64,000 nt of DNA from Marvania coccoides (lineage: Eukaryota > Chlorophyta > Trebouxiophyceae > Chlorellales > Chlorellaceae): assembly GCA_963854735.1 (NCBI GenBank), contig OY978103.1:620001-684000 (forward strand), read 5' to 3'. Numbering within the stretch: position 1 is the first letter of the stretch; every line of letters starts with the position of its first letter. The notes under the pieces were generated by a model. It worked only from the letters and a program-made list of their open reading frames with translations, searched no databases and was not told the DNA's origin. Shown here piece after piece: positions 43,675 through 56,880 of the stretch. The translations under genes were made by a program, and so were the position numbers.

Positions 43675-46600
43675 TCACGCAATGTCCATCGCTTCAGCGC
43701 CTCCACCTGCGCCAAACCCACCCCCTCCCGCCACCGCCTGCCGCCGCTCCGCCTGGATCGCAGCGTAGCGCTCCTTCATGGCCGGCGAGGCCACCGTCGT
43801 GTCCATAAACTGCTTGAACGCCGCCACGTTGAGCGCCCCAGGGAGCTGCGCCAGCGCATCCACCGCGCGCAGGCAGCTGCGCAGCATGTCTTCGTTGCGG
43901 TCCACCTCCTGTTTGACAGCGTCCGACTTTATGCGAGCAGTCAGGGTGGCGGCGAGCGGCTCAACAAGGCGGTCCAGAGATGACGTCACCGGGCCAGGTG
44001 CAGCTGCCGCCAGGGTGCCCAGCAGCGCGTGGCACTGCATTTTCACGTCGTAGGCGTCCTTCAGGCCGTCCATGAGGGTACAAACCAGCGCTCCAGAGTC
44101 CAGGCGATCGTAACACTTAGCCATCAGCACGCCGACGCATTCAAACGCGGCCTTGCGCAGCTCCAGCCCGTCGTCAATCTTGTGCTTGAACGGCCCCAGG
44201 TCAACGGTGCGAATGAGCGCCGGGTTGGGCTTGGTCTGCTCCAGCAGCTGCGGCAGCACCGCCGGGAGAGCAGCAGAGACCAACGCCGGTTTGTTGTGGG
44301 CAGCAGCCGTCAGAAGGTGCACCCCGCCGCGGCGCACGCCCACGTCCGCGTCCCCGATCAGCCCCAGTGCAGGGGGGAGCAGCTCAGCCAGCGAAACGTC
44401 GATGGGGTGCTCGCGCTCCACTGCGGCGTGGCGGAGAGCAGAAACGGCGGTGAGGCGGGCGTTGGCAGCGGGGGCGCCCAGCTGGGAGTGCAGCGCGCCC
44501 AGCACATCTGCGGGGGCCAGCAGTGCGAGGTGGCCCAGGCACTCTGAGACCACGGCGCGGCACTCCTCCTCTCGCTCCTCGCCGGACAGCAACAGCGCGA
44601 GCACCTCGGAGACCTGCAAAATGAAAGGAAGAGAACCCATAATTAGTTATTAGAGCGACAGAGGAAGAAAAAACTATTTATTGATGTATTGTGCTCAATT
44701 TTTGGGTGATAACAGAGCCTTGAAATAAATGTTTAAGAATAAAGGGAAGGGGGGTGCTGGAAGATGGATGCTTGCCTGCTCCGGGGGCATTTTGCCGTCC
44801 GTTTGGTGGGCGCAGGTGGTGATGGCCTCGTTGAGCGCGCGCAGCAGCTGGTACTGCATCTTGGCATCGCCAGCCTGGGAAAAAAGAATGATATAAATAA
44901 AAAAAGGTCAGATTTACGAATACAACTAATTTTTAACGACAAAAATATTAAACGCGATGTTATTAAGTGCACTTGCCTGGGCGCGCACGTGCTGCAGCAC
45001 CAGCGGCAGGTAGGAGCGGAGATTGCCAGAGGCCACGCCTCCCAGCGCCCAGGAGGCCGCCTCCGCCACCTCTTCAGCGCCCAGCGCCGCTGTGAGGGCG
45101 GCAGGCAGAGAGGGGAGCCCCGTGAGGTCCGATCCGCGGCCCAGCTCGCCCAGACACAGCAGGGCAAAGCGGCGAGCAGGCTCTGACGCCCCGGGAGCCT
45201 CGAGCCCCGCCAGCATCGTGCTGGCGGTGGCCGCTACGCTGGCTTCACCAGTGGTGCGGCACAGGGCCGCCGCGCAGCGCGCCGCCGCCAGCGGCGCCCC
45301 GGCGCCAGCCGCGGCGGCTGTCCCCGCATCGCTGAGCATGCGCAGCAGCTGCTCGGAGCTGGCGGCGGGCGCCCCGCTGGCGGCCAGCGCCGCCAACAGC
45401 GCCTGCAGCGCCGCCAGCACGCTGCCTTGCAGCAGCGGGCTGCCGACCAGTGCCACCGCGGGGCCCAACACTTTCTCGCACACTGCGTCCACAGCGCGGA
45501 TCTGCTCCCGCACGATCGTCTCCATCAGCCGCAGCGACGCCGCAGCCACCGCTAGGTCTGCATCTTCCACCAGCGGGGCAGCTTCAGCCACCGCTGCCTC
45601 CAGGGCCATCGGGTCCGCCCTCGGCCCGTCTCGGGACACGAGTGCGGTGAGCGCGGCGAGCGCCGCCAGGCGCAGCTGGCGGCTGGCTTTGCGCAGGAAG
45701 GAGGTAAGGTCTGCGAGGGCTTGTGGGAGGGCAGGGGAGAGGTCGAGGGGCACTGGGGAGCGGGCGATGGTGGTGAGGGCACGCACGGCGGAGAGGCGGG
45801 TTATTTCATTGCGCATGCGCTCCAGGAGGATGGACAAAACCTGTGTGGAAATGAAAAGGGAGGGAAAAGGGGTTAAAGGAGGGAAGACCGAGGGTCAGAA
45901 TCGTATGCGTGTACTGCAGGGTAAATGAAGCTGAGGAAACAAGGGAACTAGGGAACTAGGAAAGAAGGCAGTTGAAACACCCGCTGGGAAACAGAGAAAG
46001 GAAGGATGCTTTGAAATAAAGAAAAGAGTACCGCCATGGGCTTGAAAATGTTCGGAAGAAAGAAACTACTGAAGAAAGAAACTATCGAAGAAGGAAAAAA
46101 AAAGAAAAAAAAAAGAGGTGGTGGTGCTCACCTCTGCGACTTTGCCCTGCCCCTGTTCGGCCTGCGACTCCGGCACTGGGACCGGGCCAGCAGCGGTTTT
46201 AACGCGCTTGGCCGCACGGCTCTTTGATTTTGGCATAGCAGCAAACTCCTCAGCAAGAGAACCCACCTGAAGAAAAACAAGCATGGCGTCCAAAACTATA
46301 GTGGGTGGGTGGGTGGGGTAAAAATGAATGCAATACTATTGACGAAAAATCGCCCCAAAGGCAAAGAGAGATGGGGGGAAAATCCGCCAACAACAAAAGT
46401 AGCTTAGCACTTAGCAGAAATGAGCGACAAAACGAAGTCGAAATCCATAAACGTTTACACTGATACACAAATTTAAAGTAAACTTCAACGACTGTGGGTG
46501 ATGAAAGCAGGGTATCTCTGAGCCCACCAGCCCGAAAACTGGAGAATTTAAGAAACGTCGGTGATAATAATTCATGCTTCTTCTGCCTCCTTACCTTGCT

Positions 46601-49019
46601 GCTGTCCCCTTCCAGGATGTCGCCCAACACCGCCACCACGGTCGCCGCACACGAGATCGCCGCCTCCTTCACTTCCAGGCTCAGATCTTGCGCCGCCAGA
46701 CGCCCGACCACCGCCGTGAACAGCGGCATCACCAGGCCTGACAGCTCCTGCGGCACAGCAGCAGGGCATTCGGGGCGCAGGACGTGCACCAGTTGCTCGC
46801 ACGCGCGCAGCGCGTCGGCGGAAACGGCGTAGTACCGATCCTCCGCCGCTGTGATGACAGCGGGTGTAAGAGATAGGGCGTGAGATTGGAAAGACGCAGG
46901 CGGAGCGGCAGTGAGGGCGGTGTTAACGAAGGCTAGGGCGTCGATCTTGAGGGTGGAGGCCCCCGTGGACTTGTCTTCAAGCGCAGCTTTGATTCCGGGG
47001 GTAGCATCGCCCATGGAGGCAACCACGGCCGCCGGAGCCGCTCGAACCAGCTCCTGCAGTGTGCGCAGCGCCAGCGACTTGGTTTTGGAGGAGCGCCCGC
47101 GGAGCTGGCGCGCCAGCGCGCGCATCACGCCCGGAACGTCGGCCACGAGGGCTGCTTCGCCGGCGGCGTCGCCACGGCGGGCGGCAGCGCCTGCTGCCCG
47201 CACGAGGTCGACGTAGGCCTGGTGGACGTCGGGGCGGACGGCTTCCTCACGTTCCTTGAAGCGAGACACCAGGGCGGGGGCCAGCTGGGGGTACAGAGCC
47301 TGACAGAAATTTGAATGTGGTGGAAAAGACGATTGAGTAAATCAGCTTCGAGCTGCTTTTGTGATGTTAAGCTGATTAATTGCGGAGAAACGGTATTCTC
47401 AACAGTGCATCATGTTTGGGCTCCGATATTGTGGGGCAAAAAGAAGACAATTGGGAGAAATGCCCCCCCTTTCGTAAGTAAGTGCCCAAATAAAATGTTC
47501 TCACCTGCACGGCATCAGCGTACTGCCCAATGAGCGCAGCAGCCAGCTTAGCCGCCGCGCGCCTCACTTTCCAGCTGCCGTCTTCGTCATCGCTGTACGG
47601 CTCCTCCTCCTCGTCGAACTCCTCTTCCTCGCCCCCCATCGCCTCATCGTCATCGGCGGCATAATTGGGGTCAAATCGCATGTAGTGGAGCGTACTGCCC
47701 ACCAGATCATCCAAGAAAGGGCGCGCATCCCCCGGGGCGCGGTGCACGAACGATTCCAGCGCCAGCAGGCACAGCTCCATGAGTTCATCATCGCCTTCAC
47801 CTGCCGCCTTCAGTCGGGAAAGCACCAAAGGGACGCCCCGGGCGAAGTGTGGTCCCAGTTTGAAGCCCACAGAGCGGGACAGCGCGCCCAGGGCCTGCAC
47901 GTAGGTGCGCACTTGGTCCTTTTTGGCGCCGGAGCCCTCCAGGCGGGCGAAAAGCTCGCCGGCGAGGCTGTCGAGCGCTGAAGCCTGCAATTATTAAGCA
48001 GGGCGAATCGGAAGTTTGTATACCTATGAAGCGAGAAGAAAGAGAGGGAAAAGGTGGCGAAAGGAGGAACACATTTTGGGAAGAAGAAATTCGCAAAGAA
48101 ATGAATGAAGAAATGTGGAGTCCGCGCCTGCAGAAACGCGCCCAGCAAGGCAAGGCAGTGGATGGCACGTTTGCGGATGCCGGAGCGCGAGGCGTCCAGC
48201 TCCGGCAGCAGCGCAGCGCACAGCGCATTGTGGTCCGGCAGAGCCGCCCCATGGCGAGCAGTGGTCTCCACCAACGCGTCCAGAGAATTGCTCGCGACGT
48301 CCTGCGCGGGGTTCCGCAGCCCCTCGATCAGCCGGGGCGCCGCAGCGGCCGCCATCACCCCCGCACGCTGCAGCTCCAGCTCGACAATCACAGTCTTTAG
48401 GCCCAGCGCCGCCACCTCCCGCTCCTGCTCCTTTTTGCTGTTGATCATCTTGTCGATGAGCTCCTGGGTCATGAAACCCAGCCGCGCCTCGCCCACCTTG
48501 TTCACTAGCAGCCCCAGGCACTTTGTAGCGAGAGAGCTGATGTCCGAGCTCTGGTCCTCGAGCTGCTTGATTATGGCGGCTGCGACCGAGTTCTCGGTGT
48601 TGGGGGAGTCAAAGTAGAAGGAGGGTTTGGCCAGCTCGAAGGAGAGGTCGCTGGTGGCCATGTACCTGGGGAGAAGAGAAATAAAAAGAGCGGAGGAGAC
48701 GTGTGAGAAGTGGTTTAGCACAGAAAAAAGAGGGGGGATGGTTTGCCCCTGGTCTGGGGGTATGATGAATGACCTGAATAATGCGTTTAAGGTCGGAAAG
48801 GAGAGAGAGAAGGAGAAAAATAGAGGGAGTGATCGGCAAAAGATGGATCTTTCGGCTGCAGCGTGGCGCGCACCTAAAGTCCTTGTCCCTCGAGGAGATC
48901 TGCATGGGGATGATTGGGTCATGGGGGTGAGCTGAAGATTGCTGAAACGCAGCAGCTGAGCTTTGGGGTATGGGCCAGCTTACCTTCTCCAAGATGAGAC
49001 CGATCGTGACGCCGCTCAT
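43675..49019 (-). CDS. CAND1: CAND1, cullin-associated NEDD8-dissociated protein
   Basis: Nine minus-strand exons (49019-48984, 48899-48874, 48665-48128, 47984-47505, 47299-46595, 46266-46132, 45840-44977, 44874-44776, 44613-43675) give 1273 residues, close to the family (about 1220-1230). Diagnostic segments are ILEKISSRDKDFRYMATSDL near the start, SWKVRRAAAKLAAALIGQYA, VSRFKEREEAVRPDVHQAYV, AAHNKPALVSAALPAVLPQL, and GPFKHKIDDGLELRKAAFEC. It is an all-HEAT-repeat solenoid that wraps unneddylated cullin-RBX1 and exchanges substrate receptors of SCF ubiquitin ligases. Three introns begin with GC rather than GT: 48127 (CAG|GCGCGG), 44976 (CAG|GCAAGT) and 44775 (CAG|GCAAGC). Each is needed to keep the conserved frame. 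The lysine-rich segment in the 135-nt exon (PKSKSRAAKRVKTAAGPVPV) is an insertion relative to what I recall of the family. Confidence 0.93.
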
Positions 49020-49586
49020 GGTGCCGAGGTCTCACAACACCACAAGGAACACGTCTATGCTGGTTTGAAATTGATTTGCCCCGTTGTCTTGTTCTCAAAG
49101 CTGTGATCACGTCTCGAATGGATTTAATGAGACACCCAGGACAGCGTGCGGGTCCGTTCCGTGATTATCACACCCAGATCAGTGGTTTGGCAATATTATT
49201 ACACACCCGAAGGAGCGAAAATAAAGTTTTCAACAAGTTTTTGGCGGCATAAAGTTTCTGGGCTGTCCTATAATCAATCGCACGCAGTGTACCACCCATT
49301 AATTCGCCAAATTGGTTCTTTAGGGTGTTGGCCAGATAGACAGCAGCTCATCTTTTCACTCTCATTTTCCTTCGCATCTCCCAAACCACAGACTATGCAG
49401 GCCCTTCAGATAGTGAGTTCTGCACCCTTTCTCTCGCCAATTTGCCTCATGATGCCTTGATCTAACGTGGTAGCAGCTCCATCGGCTGCTCACCCAAGCT
49501 TTCAGCCTCGTGTCTCGAGATTGATGACATGCAACAACCCACCACCAATTTACCCATCCATTCCTCCATCGCAGACCACCGCCACC
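49020..49586. other. Divergent intergenic region upstream of CAND1 and cyclophilin
   Basis: 567 bp. An in-frame ATG at 49524 upstream of the chosen cyclophilin start could add 21 residues. ATG CAG GCC at 49394 followed by GTGAGT could be an upstream exon, but its join is not demonstrable. No other gene was seen. Confidence 0.4.
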
Positions 49587-50453
49587 ATGGCGCGCGTCGC
49601 CCGCGTGGCCCCCCGCGCCGCCGCCCGCGCTGCCAGCTCCGCCTCCTCAATGGGGTCTCGCAGCACCTTTGCCGGCCGCCCCGCCGCCGCCGCCCCCGCT
49701 GCGGTGCGCTCTCGCGCCGCTGCCCGCACCATGGTGTCCGCTGCCGCCTCCTCCCCCGTTACCCGCAAGGTGTTCTTCGATATCACCATCGGTGGAGAGG
49801 ACGCCGGCCGCATTGTCTTTGGCCTCTACGGCGATGATGTTCCCAAAACCGCTGAGAACTTCGCCCAGCTGTGCACTGGACAGCCCGGCTTCGGGTTCAA
49901 GGGCTCCGCCTTCCATCGCGTCATCCCCCAGGCAAGATAATGATTCGATTTGATTTATTCATAGCTGTTTTCCGATGAACGGTAGTCCTCACTTTTGCCT
50001 CCCCTCCCCCCTGCTGTTGAGCGCAGTTCATGCTCCAGGGCGGCGACTTCACCGCTGGCAATGGCACCGGCGGCAAGTCCATCTACGGCGAGTCAAACAT
50101 ACCTTCACACTTTTTTCAGCGTTTTTATCCCATCACCTCGAAATTTAATTCTACAGCCTGGGTCTAACGAAAATTCGACGTCTTTTTCTACAGGACGCAA
50201 CTTCCCTGACGAGAACTTCAAGTTCAAGCACACCATCCCCGGTCTGCTGTCAATGGCAAACGCTGGGCCTAACACCAACGGCTCCCAGTTCTTCATCACC
50301 ACCATCGCCACTCCCTGGCTGGACGGGAAGCACGTGGTGTTCGGAGAGGTGCTGGAGGGCATGGATCTCGTAACAAAGATCGAGAATGGACCCACAGGCG
50401 CGATGGACCGCCCGCAGAAGCCCACCGTGATCAAGGACTGCGGCGAGCTCTGA
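49587..50453 (+). CDS. Plastid-type cyclophilin (peptidyl-prolyl cis-trans isomerase)
   Basis: Three exons (49587-49931, 50027-50087, 50194-50453) give 221 residues. The first ~55 residues ([18 protein letters not shown]...) are rich in Ala, Arg and Ser with no acids, a chloroplast transit peptide. The PPIase fold follows: [49 protein letters not shown] (catalytic Arg in HRVIP), [18 protein letters not shown], and [14 protein letters not shown] (the Trp bound by cyclosporin). The closest plant type is stromal CYP20-3/ROC4, which links redox to cysteine synthesis; orthology is inference. Both introns have GC donors (CAG|GCAAGA at 49932 and TACG|GCGAGT at 50088). With GT donors the conserved VIPQ|FMLQ and SIYG|RNFPD junctions cannot be made. 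The start has a near-perfect context (GCCACCATGG). Confidence 0.92.
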
Positions 50454-51074
50454 AACCTCTGAAAAATGGCAGTGAAAGAACCAATTTTTTGAATTATTTG
50501 GGATCATACAATGTAATAAAAACATTTGTTTGTACTTGATCCGAAAAAGGCCAACGCATGAGGGCGGAAGGCTGTTATAAAGAGAATTATTTCTGTGTAG
50601 TTGCAGCGGCAGGGCTGCACATGAGGGGTTTTAATGCAGAGAGAGAGCAGCATCGTTCTGTGCTTTCGTCAATGAGTTGAATAATTTGTTTTCAATTGCT
50701 TTTCGGGTGGGGTTCCCCCCTTCCCCAGCGTGTAGTTTGTATTTAATATCATGATGGTTTTTTAAATGGACGTGCGGAAAAAGACAAAACGAACAGCGCC
50801 ACGAAGGGCGAGTAGATAGCTAAGAAAACATAAACATTCATTAATTATAGGGACCGGCGTGGGTCTGTATCAAAAGGAGCATTCAAATTCGAGTTAACCA
50901 CGTTCCTTTGCCCCCCGCTGCTGCTATTGAAAATTATATGCAAATCTTCCCAAAAGGAAATAAAAAGTAGGTCTTTCTTCACATAAAGATGCCGCTCAGC
51001 ACGCTTCGTTCTCAACTCCCTCCCCTCATTTCGCACACCACAAACAAGAACAACAAATAATTTCGTTTCAGCTT
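50454..51074. other. Intergenic region between convergent genes; nothing seen
   Basis: 0.62 kb between the cyclophilin and 6-phosphogluconate dehydrogenase stop codons. AT-rich, with no recognisable gene or RNA. Confidence 0.5.
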
Positions 51075-53597
51075 TTACTGGTTGTACCCGCTGGTGGTGA
51101 TGGAGTCTGCGGAGCCAAAGGACTCGTCCCACACGGTGTGGAACCACCCCTGATGCTCGTCCACCCTCTCGTAAGTGTGGCTGCCGAAGAAATCCCGCTG
51201 CGCCTGCACCAGGTTGGCAGGCAGGCGGCCGCGGCGGTAGGTGTCGAAGTAGGACAGCGAGGCGGTCATGCCGGGCATGCCAATACCAGTGGTGACAGCG
51301 AGGGCTACAACCCTGCGCCAGGCTGCCTGGCGATCGGCCAGGTCCCCGGCAAAATCGGGGTCCACCAGCAGCGAGGGCAGCTCAGGGTTGCGGAGGTAGG
51401 CCTGCAGCAGGAAGAAATGAGAGAAAAGTAAATAAAAAAACACGTATGTGGCTTTAAACACACCCGAGAGTGGTTTTCTTAACGTTTTATATTTTTTTAT
51501 ATTTTATTTTTAATGCAATTGATTCTCTGATGATCGGAGCTGTGTAAACACCGATGTACCTGCTTGATGCGGTCCAGGAACTGCGCGCGGATGATGCAGC
51601 CGCCCTTCCAGATGCGCGCGAGGTCTCCCAGGTCCACGTTCCATCCCATCTCAGCGCTCTTGGCACGGATGATGTTGTAGCCCTGGGCGTAGGAGCACAC
51701 CTTGGAGGCGTACAGCGCGGCCCTGACGTCGGCCACGAGCTGCTGCTTGTCGACGGAGGCGGGGGCAGCGGCGGGGGCGACCCCGGCAGCGGCGTAAACT
51801 GCCTCGGCGGCCACACGCTCCTCCTTGAGGCCGGACAGGAAACGGGCGTCCAGGGCGGCCGCCATGGTGGGCGCGGCCACGGAGAGCTCGGCTGCCTGCT
51901 GGATGGTCCACTTTCCAGTTCCCTGCAACAACAGTTGAATAAATAAAAATTGTGATTTTTACCCTTGAAAATGGGAATTTCCAAAGATAGGGGAGGGGGT
52001 CCGTCGAAATCGATCAGCGGTCAGCTTTTGATCCGCCCGCAGCAATGCGGGGCTGGCTACACGAACGTATAGCGTTCGACTTGGCGCAGTGGTAGCGTGC
52101 GGGGCCCATAACCCCGAGGTCCATGGTTCGAGCCCATGAGTCGAAAAAACATTTTTGCCGAAAATCACAACTTTTTAACCGAGAAACTGCTGTTTCCTTG
52201 CTGTTTTTGCTCACCTTCATCCCTGTCTTGTCCAGCACCTTATCCACGAGGAACCCAGCCGCCTTGTCGTCCTTCTTCTTGAAGATGGAGGCCGTGATCT
52301 CCACCAGGAAGGACTCCAGCTCGCTCTTGTTCCACTCGTCGAAAACCGCAGCCAGCTCCTCGTTGGTCAGCCCGCCCACGGTCTTCAGCACGTCGTACGC
52401 CTCAGAGATGAGTTGCATATCGCCGTACTCGATGCCGTTGTGCACCATCTTGACGTAGTTGCCTGGAGGGAGGGGAGGGAAGTGTTGGTGAAAATTAATT
52501 TTAAAATACATGTTTTGGGGGCTGCTCTCTTACCAGAACCGCCGGGGCCGACGTAGGTGACGCAGGCGCCATCGTCGGTCTGCGCAGCCACCTTCTCCAC
52601 GATGGGCTGCAGGTACTTGTAAGCCTCAGCATCGCCGCCAGGCATCATCGCCGGGCCTGCACAAAAACACCCCAAAGATCATCAACAGTAACACCCAAAC
52701 ACCACCAACATGTTCTTCATCGCCTCTAGCTTCCAACCGTCTACTTGTCATGCCCCACAACGCATGTACGCGTGGTTTCCAAAGCAAATAAGTTCCTCAC
52801 CTCTGCGAGCGCCTTCTTCGCCTCCAGAGACACCCATACCGATCTCGACGATGCCCTTCTCCTTCAGGGCCGCTTGTCGGCGCTCCGTGTTCTCGTACCA
52901 CTCGTTGCCACCGTCAATGATGATGTCTCCCGGCTCCATATACTCCGTGAGGCCGGCAATGGTGGAATCCACCGGAGCGCCCGCCTTCACAAGGATAATG
53001 ACCCGCCTGGGGCGCTCTAGCGAGGCCACAAACTCTTTGAGGTCCTTGTAGCCCTTGAGCCGGTCGCCCAGGCCCTCCTTCTGGGCGCGAGCCACCGCGG
53101 CGTCGGTCTTGTCGCCAGACCGGTTGAACACCGAAATGTTGAACCCCTTCTCGGCGATGTTCAGGGCCAAGTTCTGCGAGAATTAAAAGGGAGGGGGGTG
53201 AGGGGGGGAGAGGGGGTGGTGCAGAGCCGGCGTGCACACGGTTTGGGGGAGATCATCTTCCGCACCTGGCCCATCACTGCCAGGCCGATCAGGCCGATGT
53301 TTGCCTGCGCTCCGTTGTCAGCCATGCTGCAAGCAATTAAATAAAATCAATTTAGAGGGGGGAGGGGCGGGCATTGCGTCATAAATTTGGTGAGCTCGCT
53401 TGCCTGCGGACCGCACAGCAGTGCTGGCGACGCGCGAGGGAGGGCGCGCTGGCGGCCAGGCGAGGGAATGCGGCGCTGGTGGGCACTCCAGAGATCAGGG
53501 AGCTACCGCGGAGGAAGGATCGGCGGCTGGCGGGGGCGACACGGACGGGGGCCTTGATTAGATGCACCTTGAGGGGTGCAGCGGTGCCAATGGCCAT
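51075..53597 (-). CDS. PGD: 6-phosphogluconate dehydrogenase, decarboxylating, with N-terminal presequence
   Basis: Seven minus-strand exons (53597-53404, 53326-53266, 53173-52801, 52656-52534, 52462-52215, 51922-51560, 51401-51075) give 562 residues. Exon 1 encodes a ~65-residue Ser/Arg/Ala-rich leader ([20 protein letters not shown]), probably a plastid transit peptide. It joins through a GC-AG intron (CGCAG|GCAAGC, 53403-53327). The core has the NADP site ([20 protein letters not shown]), [19 protein letters not shown], the catalytic [37 protein letters not shown], and the C-terminal substrate tail [20 protein letters not shown]. The enzyme oxidises 6-phosphogluconate to ribulose 5-phosphate and CO2, making NADPH in the oxidative pentose phosphate pathway. 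Without exon 1, an internal ATG at 53325 would start a cytosolic form, so dual targeting is possible. A tRNA gene lies antisense in the 51923-52214 intron. Confidence 0.93.
52075..52146 (+). tRNA. trnM: tRNA-Met (CAU), initiator-like body, nested in an intron
   Basis: A complete cloverleaf folds here. The acceptor stem TTCGACT/AGTCGAA has 7 perfect pairs, and the D arm is GCGC-AGTGGTA-GCGT. The anticodon stem CGGGG/CCCCG closes the loop CCCATAA (anticodon CAT), and the T arm is CATGG-TTCGAGC-CCATG. It has no intron. A TTTTT run a few bases downstream can terminate RNA polymerase III. The segment GGGCCCATAACCC and the three G:C pairs next to the anticodon loop resemble plant initiator tRNA-Met, but the T loop starts TTCG as in elongators. 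It lies on the plus strand inside an intron of the minus-strand 6-phosphogluconate dehydrogenase gene. Confidence 0.9.
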
Positions 53598-53808
53598 CGA
53601 GGAGGCTCGATGCACGCGGGGATGGGTGTGATCGAATTCCTGTAATGGAAACAGATCAAACTAATATTGATTTATCGAGAAAAATGAAGGGTTTACGCCC
53701 TTGCACCTTTCATGCTGAGCTCTCTTCTGGCCCTTGCACTCGAAGCACCCTTTCGAGCCTATTCTGCTGAAATTACTCACTTTCAAAGCGCGTATTACAT
53801 GCCTTTAC

Positions 53809-55660
53809 TCACTCAGCCCTCTTCCGCTTCTCCTCCCCGCCCTTCCCCTTGCCACTCCTTGCTCCTTTTCCGCTGCCGCCGCCAGCCGCCGCCTTGCCTT
53901 TTCCCGCCATCTCCGCCCTCTTTTTCAGCCTTTTCGCGCGCTCAGGGTCTGTGGTCACGCCCTCCACCCCCTCCGCCCCATCCTTCTTCCCCTTTCCACT
54001 CCTATGTCGCTCTTTCTTCAGCGTCAGCATCCACGGGGGGACGTCACACCCTGCAGCCCTCATCACGTTGGCCACAGCCCGCAGTTGCCCAACGTCATCC
54101 TCCGTGAAGAACGTCACCGCGTCACCGCTCCTCCCAGCCCGCCCAGTCCTCCCCACGCGGTGCACGTAGTCGGTAGTGGACCTCGGAAAGTCGAAATTAA
54201 TGACGGTGTTGACACCTGCAAAATCCATCCCCCGCCCCACCAAATCCGTGGCCACCAGCACCCAGGTCTTGCCCGCGCGGAAGTTGTCCACCGCCGCCGT
54301 GCGTGCGGCGTGGCTCTGTGCGGCGTGCAGGGAATCGACGTGAACACCATCGTACATGAGCTCCCGATGCAGCTCCTTTGCGCGCTCTTTTGTGTTGACA
54401 AACACTAGCACGGGGGGGCGCAAGCCTTCAGATATCAGCTGCCGCAGCGCCAGCAGCTTTCCGCTCTCCCGCCCCACGAAAAGGAGGCGTTGCGCCACCC
54501 CAGCTGCCGCCGCCCCTCTCTCGCCCACCGTCACCCGCAGCGGGTCGCGCTGCACCGAGCGCGCCAGCGCCTCCACTGCTTCAGGCAGCGTGGCGCTGAA
54601 CAGCCCCCTCACGATGTCTGGATGGGAGCAGGCCGCCACGACGGCATCTACTTGCGCCGCAAACCCTAGGTCAAACAGCTTATCCGCTTCGTCCAAAATC
54701 AGGGTTTGCACCTGCTTGAGGTCTATTTTCCCTTCCGCCACCATGCCCCCCAGCCGCAGTGGGTTCGCCAGCAGCAGATCGACTTTTGAAAAATCGGTGC
54801 CAGAGGCGGTGGCCTTGGTCAGCACGCTGCACCGCAGCCGCAGACCCGGCAGCAGCGGCTTCAGGACCCGCCCGGTCTGCACGCTCAGCTCCTTGGTGGG
54901 GCTGAGCACCAGGGCCTTGATCCCGGCGGGCGGGGGAGGGTTTGAGGTAGAAAGCGCGCGAGCGTGCATTACGAGAGGCAGCAGGAACGCGAGGGTCTTG
55001 CCGCTGCCTGTGGGCGCCACCGCCAGCAGCTCCCTGCGGTCCAGCAGTGCCGGCACGGCCTGCCGCTGGATGGGCGTGGGCTCGGTGAATCCGCCAGCCG
55101 CGAGGTTGGCCAGCAGGCGGGAGTGCGCGGCGTGCAGCGTCTGCAGCTCGGCGAAGCTGCGCAGCGGCGCGGGGGGCGCGGCACCCGCGACCTTGATGCG
55201 GTGCACTTTTCGAACCACATTTGCCTCCTCAAAGGGGTCTCTAGTTTTCACCTGAGGCTCAGTGTCGATGAACTGCGAGGGCGGGGGCGGTGGGAGGTGG
55301 TCCGTTTTGAAGACTGCCACGCCATCGGCGTCAGCGTCGTGTCTGTCGGCGGCAGAGCGGCGGCGCTTGGCAGACTTGGATTGGCTAGCCTCTGGCGCCT
55401 CCTCGGCCTCTGCATGCAATGTGAAGCCGATGTAATTGAGTACAATGTGTTGTTGAAGGGTCTGGGGGCTCCAGCAGCGTGCGTGCAGCGAATTAATATG
55501 AAGAATGAAAAATGAAATTTATGAAATTTATATGCTAACCTTGCTGTTCGCCAACGCCAGTTGTTGGCTTAGCAACAAATTGGTCGATGTCTTTTTTAAA
55601 TCTTTTTGTGTCAAATTTAACGCCCAATTGGAGAGATGCGAAGATGTCTGCCTCGCTCAT
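53809..55660 (-). CDS. DDX52: DEAD-box RNA helicase DDX52/ROK1
   Basis: Two minus-strand exons (55660-55540 and 55409-53809) give 573 residues. The short first exon begins MSEADIFASLQLGVKFDTKR, the conserved start of the ROK1/DDX52 group. Helicase motifs follow in order: GFTEPTPIQRQAVP (Q motif), APTGSGKT (I), SPTKELSVQ (Ia), LDEADKLFD (II, DEAD), FSATLPE (III), VLVFVNTKERAKELH (IV), ATDLVGRGMDFAGVN (V) and HRVGRTGRAGR (VI). Family members act in the nucleolus on pre-18S rRNA processing in the small-subunit processome. The C-terminal ~70 residues are Lys/Gly rich (KGKAAAGGGSGKGARSGKGK), fitting RNA binding. The start is divergent, 189 bp from the GNAT gene. Confidence 0.93.
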
Positions 55661-55849
55661 TTTATTAAAATGGCGTTCTATGGGCTTTGTACGATCTCTT
55701 TAATGCATTAAATTATTAAATGCATTTTTTTGAGCTGTATTTTGCGGCAGCAAATGGCGGTGGTCAGCTAAAATTTCTTTTTGAATCATTTTTTTGCTTG
55801 ATTGCGGATTGAAAAATTCAATAAAACAATTTTGATTGCACTCTGAAAA
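55661..55849. promoter_or_regulatory. Compact divergent promoter (189 bp)
   Basis: AT-rich interval between the ATGs of DDX52 (minus) and the GNAT gene (plus). It must carry both core promoters and leaders. No specific element is assigned. Confidence 0.5.

Positions 55850-56880
<1,031 letters not shown>

Noticed and set aside
52014..52180. Minus-strand coding frame through the tRNA region
   Set aside because: It lies in an intron of 6-phosphogluconate dehydrogenase, and the plus strand folds into a complete tRNA.
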